Positions 1-8,032 of a stretch of DNA of 41,640 bases are shown here, piece by piece. The position numbers were made by a program, and so were the translations under genes. The notes under the pieces were generated by a model. The model was not told where the DNA came from and did no database searches. It saw only the letters and a list, made by a program, of their open reading frames with translations. The first letter of the stretch is position 1, and every line of letters starts with the position of its first letter. Source of the DNA: a virus; IMG/VR virus record IMGVR_UViG_3300029913_000050, positions 1 to 41,640 of that record; one strand, 5' to 3'.

Positions 1-50
1 TTTTTTTAAAAAATAGTTTGATTTTACTATGGTATATCAGATTTTTTTAT

Positions 51-58
51 TACTTTTG
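51..58 (+). promoter_or_regulatory. Putative Bacteroidota-type -7 box
   Basis: TACTTTTG matches the TAnnTTTG -7 consensus of the Bacteroidota primary sigma factor and lies 20 bases before the first start codon used here (78). No clear TTTG -33 box sits at the usual distance. In DNA this AT-rich the motif arises often by chance, so the call rests on its position just ahead of a gene cluster. Confidence 0.4.
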
Positions 59-77
59 TAGTACAAAAAACATAAAC

Positions 78-257
78 ATGATTTATATACTGATATATTT
101 AATTTTAGCTATAATATGGGCTATTTATTGTTTACACAGAACGTATAAAATGGGTAATTTGGGTAAGAAATTTAGCAATTTAATTCGTACATTTTTAATG
201 AATTTGATAATATTTCCTTATTCTGTTTATTACTCTATAAAAAACAAAAAATTTTAA
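78..257 (+). CDS. Small membrane protein, unknown
   Basis: A 59-residue protein, not recognised. It has a strongly hydrophobic N-terminal helix (about residues 1-17), a short basic stretch rich in Lys and Arg, and a second hydrophobic segment (about 38-52), so two membrane passes are likely. The frame stays open upstream to an ATG at 18, but those codons run through the putative -7 box and look like leader, so the start at 78 is preferred. It is followed after 2 bases by another small membrane protein, suggesting a joint transcript. Function cannot be inferred. Confidence 0.55.
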   Translation: MIYILIYLILAIIWAIYCLHRTYKMGNLGKKFSNLIRTFLMNLIIFPYSVYYSIKNKKF

Positions 258-259
258 AC

Positions 260-439
260 ATGAAAGCATTAAAAAAATACTCATATAGATTATATGAAAG
301 CGTATTATGGTTTATTATATTAATAGTATTTTTTATATCAGCTATATTCACAACTATTCCATATATTATATCAGGAAAAGATTATATTGAATATATTAGC
401 AAAATATATACAAAATTATTATTTAAAAACAAAAAATAA
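260..439 (+). CDS. Small single-pass membrane protein, unknown
   Basis: A 59-residue reading frame starting MKALKKYSYRLYE, with a basic N-terminus, one long hydrophobic helix at about residues 15-38 and a Lys-rich C-terminus ending FKNKK. This is the layout of a small inner-membrane protein. It starts 2 bases after the preceding membrane-protein gene and stops 1 base before the next start (441), so the three look translationally coupled. No family is recognised. Confidence 0.55.
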   Translation: MKALKKYSYRLYESVLWFIILIVFFISAIFTTIPYIISGKDYIEYISKIYTKLLFKNKK

Positions 440-440
440 A

Positions 441-1445
441 ATGGGCAAAAAACAAGATTTATTATCATTATTTACGCAAGATGTAGAATATAATTATCAT
501 ATTATATCTACGATTGAGCCAAGTGGTAGTCTCATTTACTTAATTAAAAATGGGTTAGAATTAAATACAGATTCATTAGAATTTTCTCCATTGAAAATAG
601 TTGAGGAATTAATTGAGCAATGTTCAATTAAAATTGAAAAATTTGCACCTGCTATTTATTTCACAGAAGAAACTGATGTTAATTTATTATCTAGTAAATT
701 AAATAATAAATTGATTAAAAATATTGAGTTTTCTAATTTTATTGAAAGTATAAAAGATGAGTATAGAATATTAGAAGTAAAAGATTCTCTTTTATATAAG
801 AAAGATCCTGAAGCTTATGAAGAAGCTAAAAAGAAGGAACATATAGATCATCAGAAAGAATTATGGGATAAATATGCTAAGCAAATAGAGAATGATGTTA
901 AGGATAGAAAAGATGCATTATTAGCATATGATAATGACTTAATTAAACTTTTAAAAGAGTATTTTGAAAGTATAATTGAATATGAAAAACAAGATTTTTC
1001 ATTTGAGGTAGAATTACAAAAAATAATAGGAAATTTAATTAATCCTGAGACATGGATAAAAATTAATGATAAACCTTATGTTTGTATAATTAAAGTATTA
1101 TCCTTGGAGAAAGATAGAATTAATGTATATCTAACAGATAATAATGATTATTCATATACTGCAACTTTAATATTTAAAGATACTATAATTGATACTGAAA
1201 ATATCGTAAAAATTGAATATGGCGATACTATACCAGATATTATACAAGATTATGATGTATTATCAATATTATATGATGTTGATTTAAAATCTGTAAAAGA
1301 TTGGGAATTTAAAAATGAAACAGAACGGTTTGAATATATCATTGACTATTTGGTTCCTATTTTCAAAAAAATAAAAGATGATAAAGCTCAAGAATATTTA
1401 AAAACATTAACTGATGAAGAAAATGAAGAAAATGTAAATGAATAA
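441..1445 (+). CDS. Unknown 334-residue acidic protein
   Basis: Hypothetical protein starting MGKKQDLLSLFTQD. The frame is open from 387, but the preceding small gene ends at 439 and A-rich sequence precedes the ATG at 441, so that start is preferred. The middle (about residues 120-175) is charged and probably helical or coiled coil. The C-terminal half (about 195-300) has alternating hydrophobic residues consistent with a beta-rich domain. It ends in an acidic tail rich in Glu and Asn. It precedes the MoxR-type ATPase gene by about 230 bases, so a functional link is possible but unproven. After the TAA at 1443-1445 the same frame stays open for 38 more codons. Confidence 0.6.
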   Translation: MGKKQDLLSLFTQDVEYNYHIISTIEPSGSLIYLIKNGLELNTDSLEFSPLKIVEELIEQCSIKIEKFAPAIYFTEETDVNLLSSKLNNKLIKNIEFSNFIESIKDEYRILEVKDSLLYKKDPEAYEEAKKKEHIDHQKELWDKYAKQIENDVKDRKDALLAYDNDLIKLLKEYFESIIEYEKQDFSFEVELQKIIGNLINPETWIKINDKPYVCIIKVLSLEKDRINVYLTDNNDYSYTATLIFKDTIIDTENIVKIEYGDTIPDIIQDYDVLSILYDVDLKSVKDWEFKNETERFEYIIDYLVPIFKKIKDDKAQEYLKTLTDEENEENVNE

Positions 1446-1562
1446 TTAAAAAATTCTATTGATACATTTTATGATAAAAATTCAGAAGATGATAAAAACT
1501 TAATTAATAATACAATAGAAAAAAATAAAAATAAAAATGAAGAATATGATGATATTCTTTAA
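1446..1562 (+). other. In-frame extension beyond a TAA stop
   Basis: Directly after the TAA of the 334-residue gene, the same frame continues for 38 sense codons to a second TAA. The translation is acidic and Asn/Lys-rich and ends EEYDDIL, similar in style to the tail before the stop. This may be the lost C-terminus of the gene after a nonsense change (for example CAA to TAA), a readthrough extension, a sequencing error, or chance. No separate start codon or upstream signal supports an independent gene. Confidence 0.3.
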
Positions 1563-1603
1563 TAATAAGTACAAAAATATTTTTTTATATCAGAAATAAG
1601 TAG

Positions 1604-1611
1604 TATCTTTG
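1604..1611 (+). promoter_or_regulatory. Putative -7 box for the MoxR-type ATPase gene
   Basis: TATCTTTG is an exact TAnnTTTG match in the 115-base gap before the ATPase gene at 1678. It leaves a leader of roughly 60 bases that is A-rich. No convincing TTTG -33 element was seen. Confidence 0.45.
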
Positions 1612-1677
1612 TAATGTATTAAAAACAAAACATCAATTAAATAATAAATATTAAATTAAAATTAAATTGAATTAATT

Positions 1678-2955
1678 ATGACAGAAAAAAACATGGGTAA
1701 AGGTGTAACACTGACTCCAGCTAACAGATTTCCAGAAGGGTATGAATCTCTATCAGAAAGAGAGAAAAGGTATTTTAAAATTATGAATTCCAAAAGTGGA
1801 GTTCTTTTTATAACATCTCCTCCTGGTTATGCCAAGTCTGCAATTATGAGATCAATTGCGAATAAAGTAGGATTTCAATATTTTGATATCAGGTTATCAA
1901 TGATTGATGAAACAGATGTAGGGTTATACCCATCATTGGATGAAGAAATGGTAGATGGTAAAATGCAACGAATGTTAGCTCACGTTGCACCTAAATGGGC
2001 ATATGAAGCTAATAAACGTCCGACCATTATTCACTTTGAAGAATTAAATCGTTCTACTCTTGCAGTAAGGAATGCTGCTCTTCAAATATTACTTGAAAGA
2101 GAAATTGGTTCATTTTTCGCTTTTAATTCAAATGTATTTATGTGTTCTTCTGGTAACCTTGGAGAAGAAGATGGTACAGATGTAGAAGAATTTGATCAAG
2201 CTCTTAATAATCGTTTAATTCATATTGAACATACTTTACCATTTACAGAATGGGCTGATCAATATGCAAATAAAAATGTAGCTCCAATAATTGTTCAATT
2301 TTTGAAAAATCAAACTGAACATTATTATAAAAAACCTGATCAAAGGAACATCACAAATAAAACGAATAAAGCATATGCTACACCTCGTTCTTGGACTTTT
2401 TTAAGTGATTATATTTTTGAAAATTTTGGAGGATTTGTTGAAAAAACTGATGTTTCTGGAAATTCTATAAAAGATGAAAAAGGTAACTCAATAATGGTCA
2501 AAAAATTCCCATCTATTCGTACTTGGATAAATGACATTAAAGAAATTGGTCATGGTTATGTTGGTGCATCAAATGTACAATTCATTAGATATTGTGAAGA
2601 TACTCTTAAAATAACTCTTGATGATGTTCTTAATCGTTTTGATGATATTATTGATGACATCAAAAACTTCAATCGTGATAAAAAATCTGAACTTCTTGCA
2701 AACATGAAAGAACGTAGTGTTTCAGTATTGAAATCTAAAGAAGTTGAAAATCTTATCAAATTTCTTGGAACCATTTCAGATGATGAAGTTGTAGGTTATT
2801 TACTTCATGTTCTTGATACAGAATATACTTTATCTGAAGACTCTAAAACAAATAAAGCTGCACAAAAATTCTTAGCAGATAAGAGGTTTAATAAATTTAG
2901 AGAATCTATCTTCAAACATGTTGATGATAGTGATGATAGTGATGATAAAAAATAA
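1678..2955 (+). CDS. MoxR-type AAA+ ATPase
   Basis: A 425-residue AAA+ ATPase of the MoxR/AAA_5 kind, probably a remodelling factor that acts on a partner protein complex. The nucleotide site is visible but unusual. The P-loop reads SPPGYAKS (about residues 47-54), where most relatives have GPPGTGKS, so one conserved Gly is Ser and another Ala. Walker B reads IIHFEELNRS, with Glu in place of the usual Asp before the catalytic Glu, and sensor 1 is likely SSGN. The C-terminus ends in an acidic Ser/Asp run. It has its own putative promoter and a strong terminator directly downstream, so it is probably monocistronic. MoxR ATPases usually pair with a VWA-domain protein; none is visible next to it. 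Confidence 0.75.
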   Translation: MTEKNMGKGVTLTPANRFPEGYESLSEREKRYFKIMNSKSGVLFITSPPGYAKSAIMRSIANKVGFQYFDIRLSMIDETDVGLYPSLDEEMVDGKMQRMLAHVAPKWAYEANKRPTIIHFEELNRSTLAVRNAALQILLEREIGSFFAFNSNVFMCSSGNLGEEDGTDVEEFDQALNNRLIHIEHTLPFTEWADQYANKNVAPIIVQFLKNQTEHYYKKPDQRNITNKTNKAYATPRSWTFLSDYIFENFGGFVEKTDVSGNSIKDEKGNSIMVKKFPSIRTWINDIKEIGHGYVGASNVQFIRYCEDTLKITLDDVLNRFDDIIDDIKNFNRDKKSELLANMKERSVSVLKSKEVENLIKFLGTISDDEVVGYLLHVLDTEYTLSEDSKTNKAAQKFLADKRFNKFRESIFKHVDDSDDSDDKK

Positions 2956-2968
2956 TTAATAATTAATA

Positions 2969-3000
2969 AAAAAAGTCACTCAAATTGAGTGACTTTTTTT
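2969..3000 (+). terminator. Rho-independent terminator
   Basis: Perfect stem AGTCACTCAA/TTGAGTGACT directly followed by a run of T and preceded by a run of A. It ends the ATPase transcript. Confidence 0.9.
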
Positions 3001-3018
3001 ATTTAAAAAGTAAAATTT

Positions 3019-3246
3019 ATGAAAAATGATAGAGTATGTGATTCTAATTGCAATAACTGTCCATTATTGACTGAACCTAATTCAAGAATGTTAACTAAAA
3101 TATTCAATCAACTATACGATGAACTTGGATAAAAAGTGTTTAGAATTGTGGAAAGTAATTGTCCAAATTTAACTTGTTGTTATGATTGTCACATAGATGA
3201 TTTTTGTCATTTAGAAGGTTGTAAGTTAATTGATAATGAAGAATAA
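3019..3246 (+). pseudogene. Cys-rich small reading frame interrupted by TAA
   Basis: From ATG 3019 a 37-codon frame (start MKNDRVCDSNCNNCP) ends at TAA 3130-3132, then stays open in the same frame for 37 codons to a second TAA at 3244-3246. Both halves are rich in cysteine: C-x3-C-x2-C before the stop, then six Cys after it including a CC pair. In a genome this AT-rich, Cys clusters on both sides of one stop suggest a single metal-binding-like protein of about 75 residues broken by a nonsense change, or read through. A GTG at 3136 could start the second half separately. A terminator follows at once. Confidence 0.45.
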
Positions 3247-3260
3247 AAAATTCACAAAAT

Positions 3261-3293
3261 AAAAAACTACTAATTAAATTAGTAGTTTTTTAT
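3261..3293. terminator. Bidirectional terminator
   Basis: An 11-bp perfect stem (AACTACTAATT with its complement, 1-base loop) flanked by A-run and T-run. It lies between the rightward Cys-rich frame and the end of the leftward replication block and can serve both. Confidence 0.9.
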
Positions 3294-3421
3294 TTGAATA
3301 ATCTTATGAACGGATCTTTATGAAAATCATAACTTTCATTATAAGAAATACTCATTCTTAATTTCTTTGTTATTTGAAAATGATACTTATAAATCCTCAA
3401 ATTAAATATTAAATTACTCAT
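3290..3421 (-). CDS. Small unknown protein at the end of the nrdJ block
   Basis: A 43-residue reading frame, MSNLIFNLRIYKYHFQ at its start and PFIRLFK at its end, basic and rich in aromatic residues. It begins 3 bases after the stop of the zinc-finger homing endonuclease and ends inside the bidirectional terminator, so it would be the last gene of the leftward transcript. No family is recognised. Position and spacing are the only support. Confidence 0.35.
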   Translation of the reverse strand: MSNLIFNLRIYKYHFQITKKLRMSISYNESYDFHKDPFIRLFK

Positions 3422-3424
3422 ATT

Positions 3425-4456
3425 TTAAAATAATTTTTTGAAATACTTATTAAACTCAGAATAATTTTTATCTAAAATTAATAAATAATATTTACCTGCT
3501 CTTTTAACAGATTTTCTTTTTATATCAATAACTTCTTCTCCTCCTTGTTTCTCTAATATATAAGATGATTTAATCTCAATCTCCATATCATCAATACAAA
3601 AATCAGTAATTGTCCTTAATCCATATGAATAATCTTCTTCTAAAAACTTATATGTATGTCCATTTTCAACTTTATTAAGTATTTGATACTTATCACATAA
3701 ATCTAAAAAGTCTTCTTCATATGAACTCTGATAACACAAATCAGTATCTTTATATCTCTTAATGTTATAACAATTTCTAAAATCCAAATCAAAATTTGAA
3801 TTATTTTCTATCATTCTCTTACTTGCACTCTCCCTATTCTTCATCATTTTAGAAGGATGATCTACTTCATATCTTTCAAGCATAGTTGTTTTATTTTTAT
3901 CATAAAATAATTTAGTACTAAAAAAAGATACTGTACCATATCTTTCTAAACAAGTTTTTTTAATTTTATTTAAAATTTCATTTTTTTCATTTTCATTTTT
4001 TTCATTTTTAGATTTTGATATTTTTTCTTTAACTTCATCTAAAAATGATACATTATCTACTCCATATCTTTCTTTAACAGTTTGTTTAACTTTCTCTTGA
4101 TTCCATTGACAAGGAAAACAACTTGGTGAGCAATAAATATTTGGTATTCCTCTATGCCATTTTACATCTTCTCCACAATTTACACATTTAGGTATACCAT
4201 ATTTTTTTATATAACCTTCCTTTAAAGATTTATATTTTTTATGTTCACTACTTTTAGTCAAAAATGTACCTCTATAAAAAGGTGCATCATCATCACAATA
4301 ACCACATTGACATTTTGGAGTTATACCATCTAATTCATATTTAATAATATAATCTTTTAAAGATATATTGTGTTCTTCCATTAAATGAATTGTAAATTTT
4401 CCAGTAGTATAAGGAAAAGTTAATCCACATATTTCACATTTTTTATATTTTACCAT
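3425..4456 (-). CDS. Zinc-finger homing endonuclease, PD-(D/E)XK-like
   Basis: A 343-residue free-standing homing-endonuclease-like protein. It opens with a C2H2-like finger (CEICGLTF then two His, about residues 7-29), followed by further Cys pairs (around CQCGYC and CVNCG), and a middle with repeated ERYG-type modules seen in phage endonucleases. The C-terminal part has a likely PD-(D/E)XK core: a Glu in SSYEEDFLDLC, the Asp of TDFCIDD and the E-x-K of EIEIKSS (about residues 245-300). It lies 70 bases downstream of nrdJ, whose sequence it probably targets. Its start codon falls in a predicted mRNA hairpin, which would limit translation from the nrdJ transcript. The nuclease assignment is from motifs only. 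Confidence 0.7.
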   Translation of the reverse strand: MVKYKKCEICGLTFPYTTGKFTIHLMEEHNISLKDYIIKYELDGITPKCQCGYCDDDAPFYRGTFLTKSSEHKKYKSLKEGYIKKYGIPKCVNCGEDVKWHRGIPNIYCSPSCFPCQWNQEKVKQTVKERYGVDNVSFLDEVKEKISKSKNEKNENEKNEILNKIKKTCLERYGTVSFFSTKLFYDKNKTTMLERYEVDHPSKMMKNRESASKRMIENNSNFDLDFRNCYNIKRYKDTDLCYQSSYEEDFLDLCDKYQILNKVENGHTYKFLEEDYSYGLRTITDFCIDDMEIEIKSSYILEKQGGEEVIDIKRKSVKRAGKYYLLILDKNYSEFNKYFKKLF

Positions 4457-4504
4457 AATCTATATATTAAATTATGGTAGTCATAACCGTGAAATATGTG
4501 GATT
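4422..4504 (-). promoter_or_regulatory. Nested inverted repeats hiding an endonuclease start codon
   Basis: Two nested perfect inverted repeats span the nrdJ-endonuclease junction. The outer arms are 4422-4437 and 4489-4504 (16 bp). The inner arms are 4451-4459 and 4471-4479 (9 bp). The ATG of the endonuclease (4454-4456) lies in an inner arm, and the outer arm pairs intergenic RNA with the codons of the first zinc finger. In T4, I-TevI translation is known to be blocked by an RNA hairpin, so a similar control is plausible here. Confidence 0.65.
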
Positions 4505-4526
4505 TATTTTAAATTAATTGTATTAA

Positions 4527-7085
4527 CTAGTCACAGCGCGAATATCCACATTTTCTGCATGTCCGACATCCATTCTCATAAACCAAGTCATCTCCAGTTG
4601 CTCCGCAATTTGGACATTTTTCTCCAACCACAGCAGAATTTATATATTTCTTAATAATTCGTTTCACTCCACTTTTCCATGTACCAAAAGCTGCATTGTC
4701 TGTCATTTGTAAAGTATCGATAAGGTGAATAACACTTGGTAAGTGAATTCTATGTCTTAAGAAAGCTGATAATAATTTACTTGTATTCCATAGTTCTCTA
4801 TTAAAAGCTCTATTTAATCCTTCCATAGTCACATTATATCCATCTTTATCTTTATAAACAAAGTCATATCTACTCTTACCTTCTTCACCATTTTTTGGTT
4901 CAGTTTTAAATCTAACAATTTCTCCTTTTTCTACACTAACAGGAATAAGAAATGATTCAGCCAAACCAGTAAATAATTCATAAGGATATTTTTCACCTTT
5001 ATCATCTACATTCAATCCTAAAAATCCAATCCATTTCTCACCTTTATTTGTAAATCTAACAACATCGCATTCAAGTTTTTTTGGACGTTTTTTTGCATTA
5101 TTTTCACCTGATTCTAATACAACATTTTGAGTAGTACCTTCATTTGACATGATAACTCCTTCTCTAGATCCATCACGATAAACAGTGATTCCTTTACATC
5201 CACTTTTCCATCCTGTTTCATAAACTTTTGAAACAAGTTCTTCTGTTACATTATTTGGTAAATTTACTGTTACTGAAATAGAATGATCAATAAATTTTTG
5301 AATACTACCTTGCATTTTTACTTTTTCTACCCAATTAACATCATTAGCAGTTGCTTTATAATATGGTGATTTTTCAATAATTGGATTTAAATCTACATCT
5401 TTCATTAATTTAACTTCATCTACATTATATCCATTTATTTCCAACCATACTTCAAATTTCTTATGAAATACGTAATATTCTTCCCATTTTTGTCCTTCTG
5501 CATCTATGAAGTCTACTCTACCATTTTTATCACTTGGATTTATCTTCCTTCTTCTCTTATATGATACTTTATATGCAGGTTCAACACCTGATGTAGTTTG
5601 AGATAAAATGCTTACACTACCAGTAGGCGCAATCGTCAACAATGCTATATTTCTTCTACCATATTCTTTCATCATAGTATCTAATTCAGGATCAATATCT
5701 TTCAATCTCTGAACAAATGGATTATTTATCTCATTATTATAATTATAAACAGAAAATGCTCCTCTTTCTTTTGCCATAATAGCAGATGATTTATAAGCAT
5801 ATACAGCTAAATTTTTATGAACTTCTGTTGAAAAATCAGTTGCTTCTGTTGTTCCATAAGTCATACCAAGAGCAGCTAACATATCACCTTCAGCAGTCAC
5901 ACCTAATCCTGTTCTACGCCCTTTAATAGTCATATTTTTTATTTTGACCCATGTTTCTTTTTCAACCATTTTTGTATTCTCGTTTTCTGGATCAGATTCA
6001 ATTTTTTCTAGAATTTTATCTATTTTTTCAGATTCCAAATCAACAATATCATCCATAAATCTTTCAGCATAAATTGTATGTTCTTTAAATAATTTCCAAT
6101 CGAAATATGCATCTTTAGTAAAAGGATTTATAACATAACTATAAAGATTTATTGCTAATAATCTACAAGAATCATATGGGCATAATGGCAACTCTCCACA
6201 AGGGTTTGTTGATACAGTTTTATATCCATATTCTTGATAGCAATCTGCGACAGATTCTCTCATTACAGTATCCCAAAATAATATACCAGGTTCTGCTGAT
6301 TTCCATGCATTATGTATAATTTTTTTCCAAAGTTTATTTGCATCTATTTGTTTTGTAATTAATGGAGTTTCAGAATCAATTGGATATAATTGAGTAAACA
6401 TTCCAGAATTCATAGCTGCTTCCATAAATTCATCCGTTAATTTTATTGATATATTCGCTCCTGTTACTTTTCCTTGCTCTAATTTAGCATCAATAAATGA
6501 TTCAGAATCAGGATGAAGAACAGAACAAGATAACATCAACGCACCCCTTCTTCCTCCTTGAGCAACTTCATTTGTTGAATTTGAATATCTACTCATAAAA
6601 GGAACTAAACCTGTTGAAGTTAATGCAGAATTTTTAACAGGCATTCCTGCTGGCCTAATATGTGAAAGATCATGTCCAACTCCTCCACGCCTTTTCATTA
6701 ATTGAATTTGTTCTTCATCTACTTGCATAATTGATCCATAAGAATCAGAAGGATTACCAATAACAAAACAATTTGATATGGACACTACTTGATTATCATT
6801 ACCTATCCCTGACATTGGAGAGCCCTGAGGTATAATATATTTAAAATCTTTTATCAAATCAAATATAAAATCTTCTGATAACGGATTTTCATATTTTAAT
6901 TCAATTCTATATATTTCTTTAGCTAATCTTCTATGCATATCATCAGGAGTCAACTCATAATAAACTGTTTCATTATCTACCGTTTCTTTTAATGCATACT
7001 TATTAACCCAAACATCAGCAGCTAATGTATCTCCTTTGAAATATTTTAATGCTGCATCAAACGCTTCTTCTCTTTTAAAACTCAT
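4527..7085 (-). CDS. nrdJ: Adenosylcobalamin-dependent (class II) ribonucleotide reductase
   Basis: An 852-residue class II ribonucleotide reductase, which reduces ribonucleotides to deoxyribonucleotides in the cytoplasm using adenosylcobalamin, supplying phage DNA synthesis. The finger-loop N-x-C-x-E motif is intact as NPCGE (residues 294-298), one partner Cys is in SNCFV (Cys106), and APTGS is present. The C-terminus carries the usual four-Cys zinc ribbon, CPNCG then CRTCRKCG, with a last Cys in SRCD. There is no small-subunit gene nearby, as expected for class II. It is uninterrupted, but flanked on both sides by homing endonuclease genes. Use of this enzyme makes replication depend on cobalamin from the host or its surroundings. 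Confidence 0.93.
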   Translation of the reverse strand: MSFKREEAFDAALKYFKGDTLAADVWVNKYALKETVDNETVYYELTPDDMHRRLAKEIYRIELKYENPLSEDFIFDLIKDFKYIIPQGSPMSGIGNDNQVVSISNCFVIGNPSDSYGSIMQVDEEQIQLMKRRGGVGHDLSHIRPAGMPVKNSALTSTGLVPFMSRYSNSTNEVAQGGRRGALMLSCSVLHPDSESFIDAKLEQGKVTGANISIKLTDEFMEAAMNSGMFTQLYPIDSETPLITKQIDANKLWKKIIHNAWKSAEPGILFWDTVMRESVADCYQEYGYKTVSTNPCGELPLCPYDSCRLLAINLYSYVINPFTKDAYFDWKLFKEHTIYAERFMDDIVDLESEKIDKILEKIESDPENENTKMVEKETWVKIKNMTIKGRRTGLGVTAEGDMLAALGMTYGTTEATDFSTEVHKNLAVYAYKSSAIMAKERGAFSVYNYNNEINNPFVQRLKDIDPELDTMMKEYGRRNIALLTIAPTGSVSILSQTTSGVEPAYKVSYKRRRKINPSDKNGRVDFIDAEGQKWEEYYVFHKKFEVWLEINGYNVDEVKLMKDVDLNPIIEKSPYYKATANDVNWVEKVKMQGSIQKFIDHSISVTVNLPNNVTEELVSKVYETGWKSGCKGITVYRDGSREGVIMSNEGTTQNVVLESGENNAKKRPKKLECDVVRFTNKGEKWIGFLGLNVDDKGEKYPYELFTGLAESFLIPVSVEKGEIVRFKTEPKNGEEGKSRYDFVYKDKDGYNVTMEGLNRAFNRELWNTSKLLSAFLRHRIHLPSVIHLIDTLQMTDNAAFGTWKSGVKRIIKKYINSAVVGEKCPNCGATGDDLVYENGCRTCRKCGYSRCD

Positions 7086-7113
7086 TCTATTCTATTTTAT
7101 TTTATAATTATTA

Positions 7114-7132
7114 ATCTACTATATTAGTAGAT
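7114..7132. repeat. Short hairpin between endonuclease gene and nrdJ
   Basis: ATCTACTA and its complement TAGTAGAT with a 3-base loop, in the 77-base gap upstream of nrdJ. On the coding (-) strand it is not followed by a T-run, so it is not a clear terminator. It may be a regulatory stem or operator for nrdJ. Confidence 0.35.
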
Positions 7133-7162
7133 ATTTTTATATTAGTTTTTGATATTTTTATA

Positions 7163-8032
7163 TTATTTAAATTTGGCATTTAATCTACCAAGTATATTAT
7201 CTTTATATGATATTCTATATAAATCAATATTATTATTTAAACAAAAAATATTTTTAATTTCATCATTTTCTTTAGTATATTCAAGATTACCCCAATTAAG
7301 AACTTCTATAAAATGCTGAGCACCATCGAATTCTATACATAAATTATAATCAGGTAAATAAAAATCAAAAGATAATAATCTTTTATTCATACAACCTTCA
7401 AATTTTTTTTGTCTTTCAAAAATAATATCATGCTCTATTAGATAACTTTCTACCGCTCTTTCTCCTTTACTTTCATCACATAAAGGACAACCATTTCCTC
7501 TTAAATGATTATTTAATATTTGTTCAAATTCTCCATGTAAAGGACATATTATTTTTATTATATCCTTTGTTCTATTAAAAATAGACAATGAATAATCATA
7601 TTTATTATTATGAACTTTATTTAATTTATTTAAAATCGTTTTTTTATCTTTTTTATAATTTGGTGCACATTTTTGACAACCTTTACCTGCTAAATGATTA
7701 ATCACTTGTTGTTCAAATTCACCATGAATTTTACATATTATAGTAGAATTATTATACATACCAATATATTTAAATTTAGAATAATCATATCTATCTCCAT
7801 GTATTTTAGTACATCTATTTAATACAACTTTTTCATCTAATAATTTACCACATTTTTTACAACCATATCTCTTATGATTAAGAGGTTCTTGTTCAAATAT
7901 TCCATGTATTGGACAAATAATTTTTATTTTAGTATGAGCATTAATATATAAAACTAAACTATAATCATAATAATAATTATGTATTATTGAAACTTCTTTT
8001 ATATAATCATCTACATTTTTTACTTTGCTCAT
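7163..8032 (-). CDS. Homing endonuclease with three HG-F-type zinc repeats
   Basis: A 289-residue endonuclease-like protein. Three tandem modules of about 60 residues (roughly 9-65, 66-125, 128-187) each carry iHg/n-k-YDYS, then C-x2-HG-x-F, then H-x(3-5)-GC-x2-C, a Cys/His set fitting a DUF723-like zinc repeat. The C-terminal 100 residues look like a Vsr/PD-(D/E)XK-related nuclease: ERQKKFEGC, LSFDFYLPDYNLCIEFDG and QHF. The start overlaps the stop of the acidic-protein gene upstream (ATGA), so the two are translationally coupled. It lies just upstream of nrdJ and is a paralogue of the gene at 8758. Probably a selfish free-standing homing gene, though its cut site is unknown. Confidence 0.75.
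   Translation of the reverse strand: MSKVKNVDDYIKEVSIIHNYYYDYSLVLYINAHTKIKIICPIHGIFEQEPLNHKRYGCKKCGKLLDEKVVLNRCTKIHGDRYDYSKFKYIGMYNNSTIICKIHGEFEQQVINHLAGKGCQKCAPNYKKDKKTILNKLNKVHNNKYDYSLSIFNRTKDIIKIICPLHGEFEQILNNHLRGNGCPLCDESKGERAVESYLIEHDIIFERQKKFEGCMNKRLLSFDFYLPDYNLCIEFDGAQHFIEVLNWGNLEYTKENDEIKNIFCLNNNIDLYRISYKDNILGRLNAKFK

Noticed and set aside
387-440. N-terminal extension of the 334-residue protein
   Set aside because: These codons overlap the 59-residue membrane protein in another frame; the ATG at 441 follows that gene's stop.
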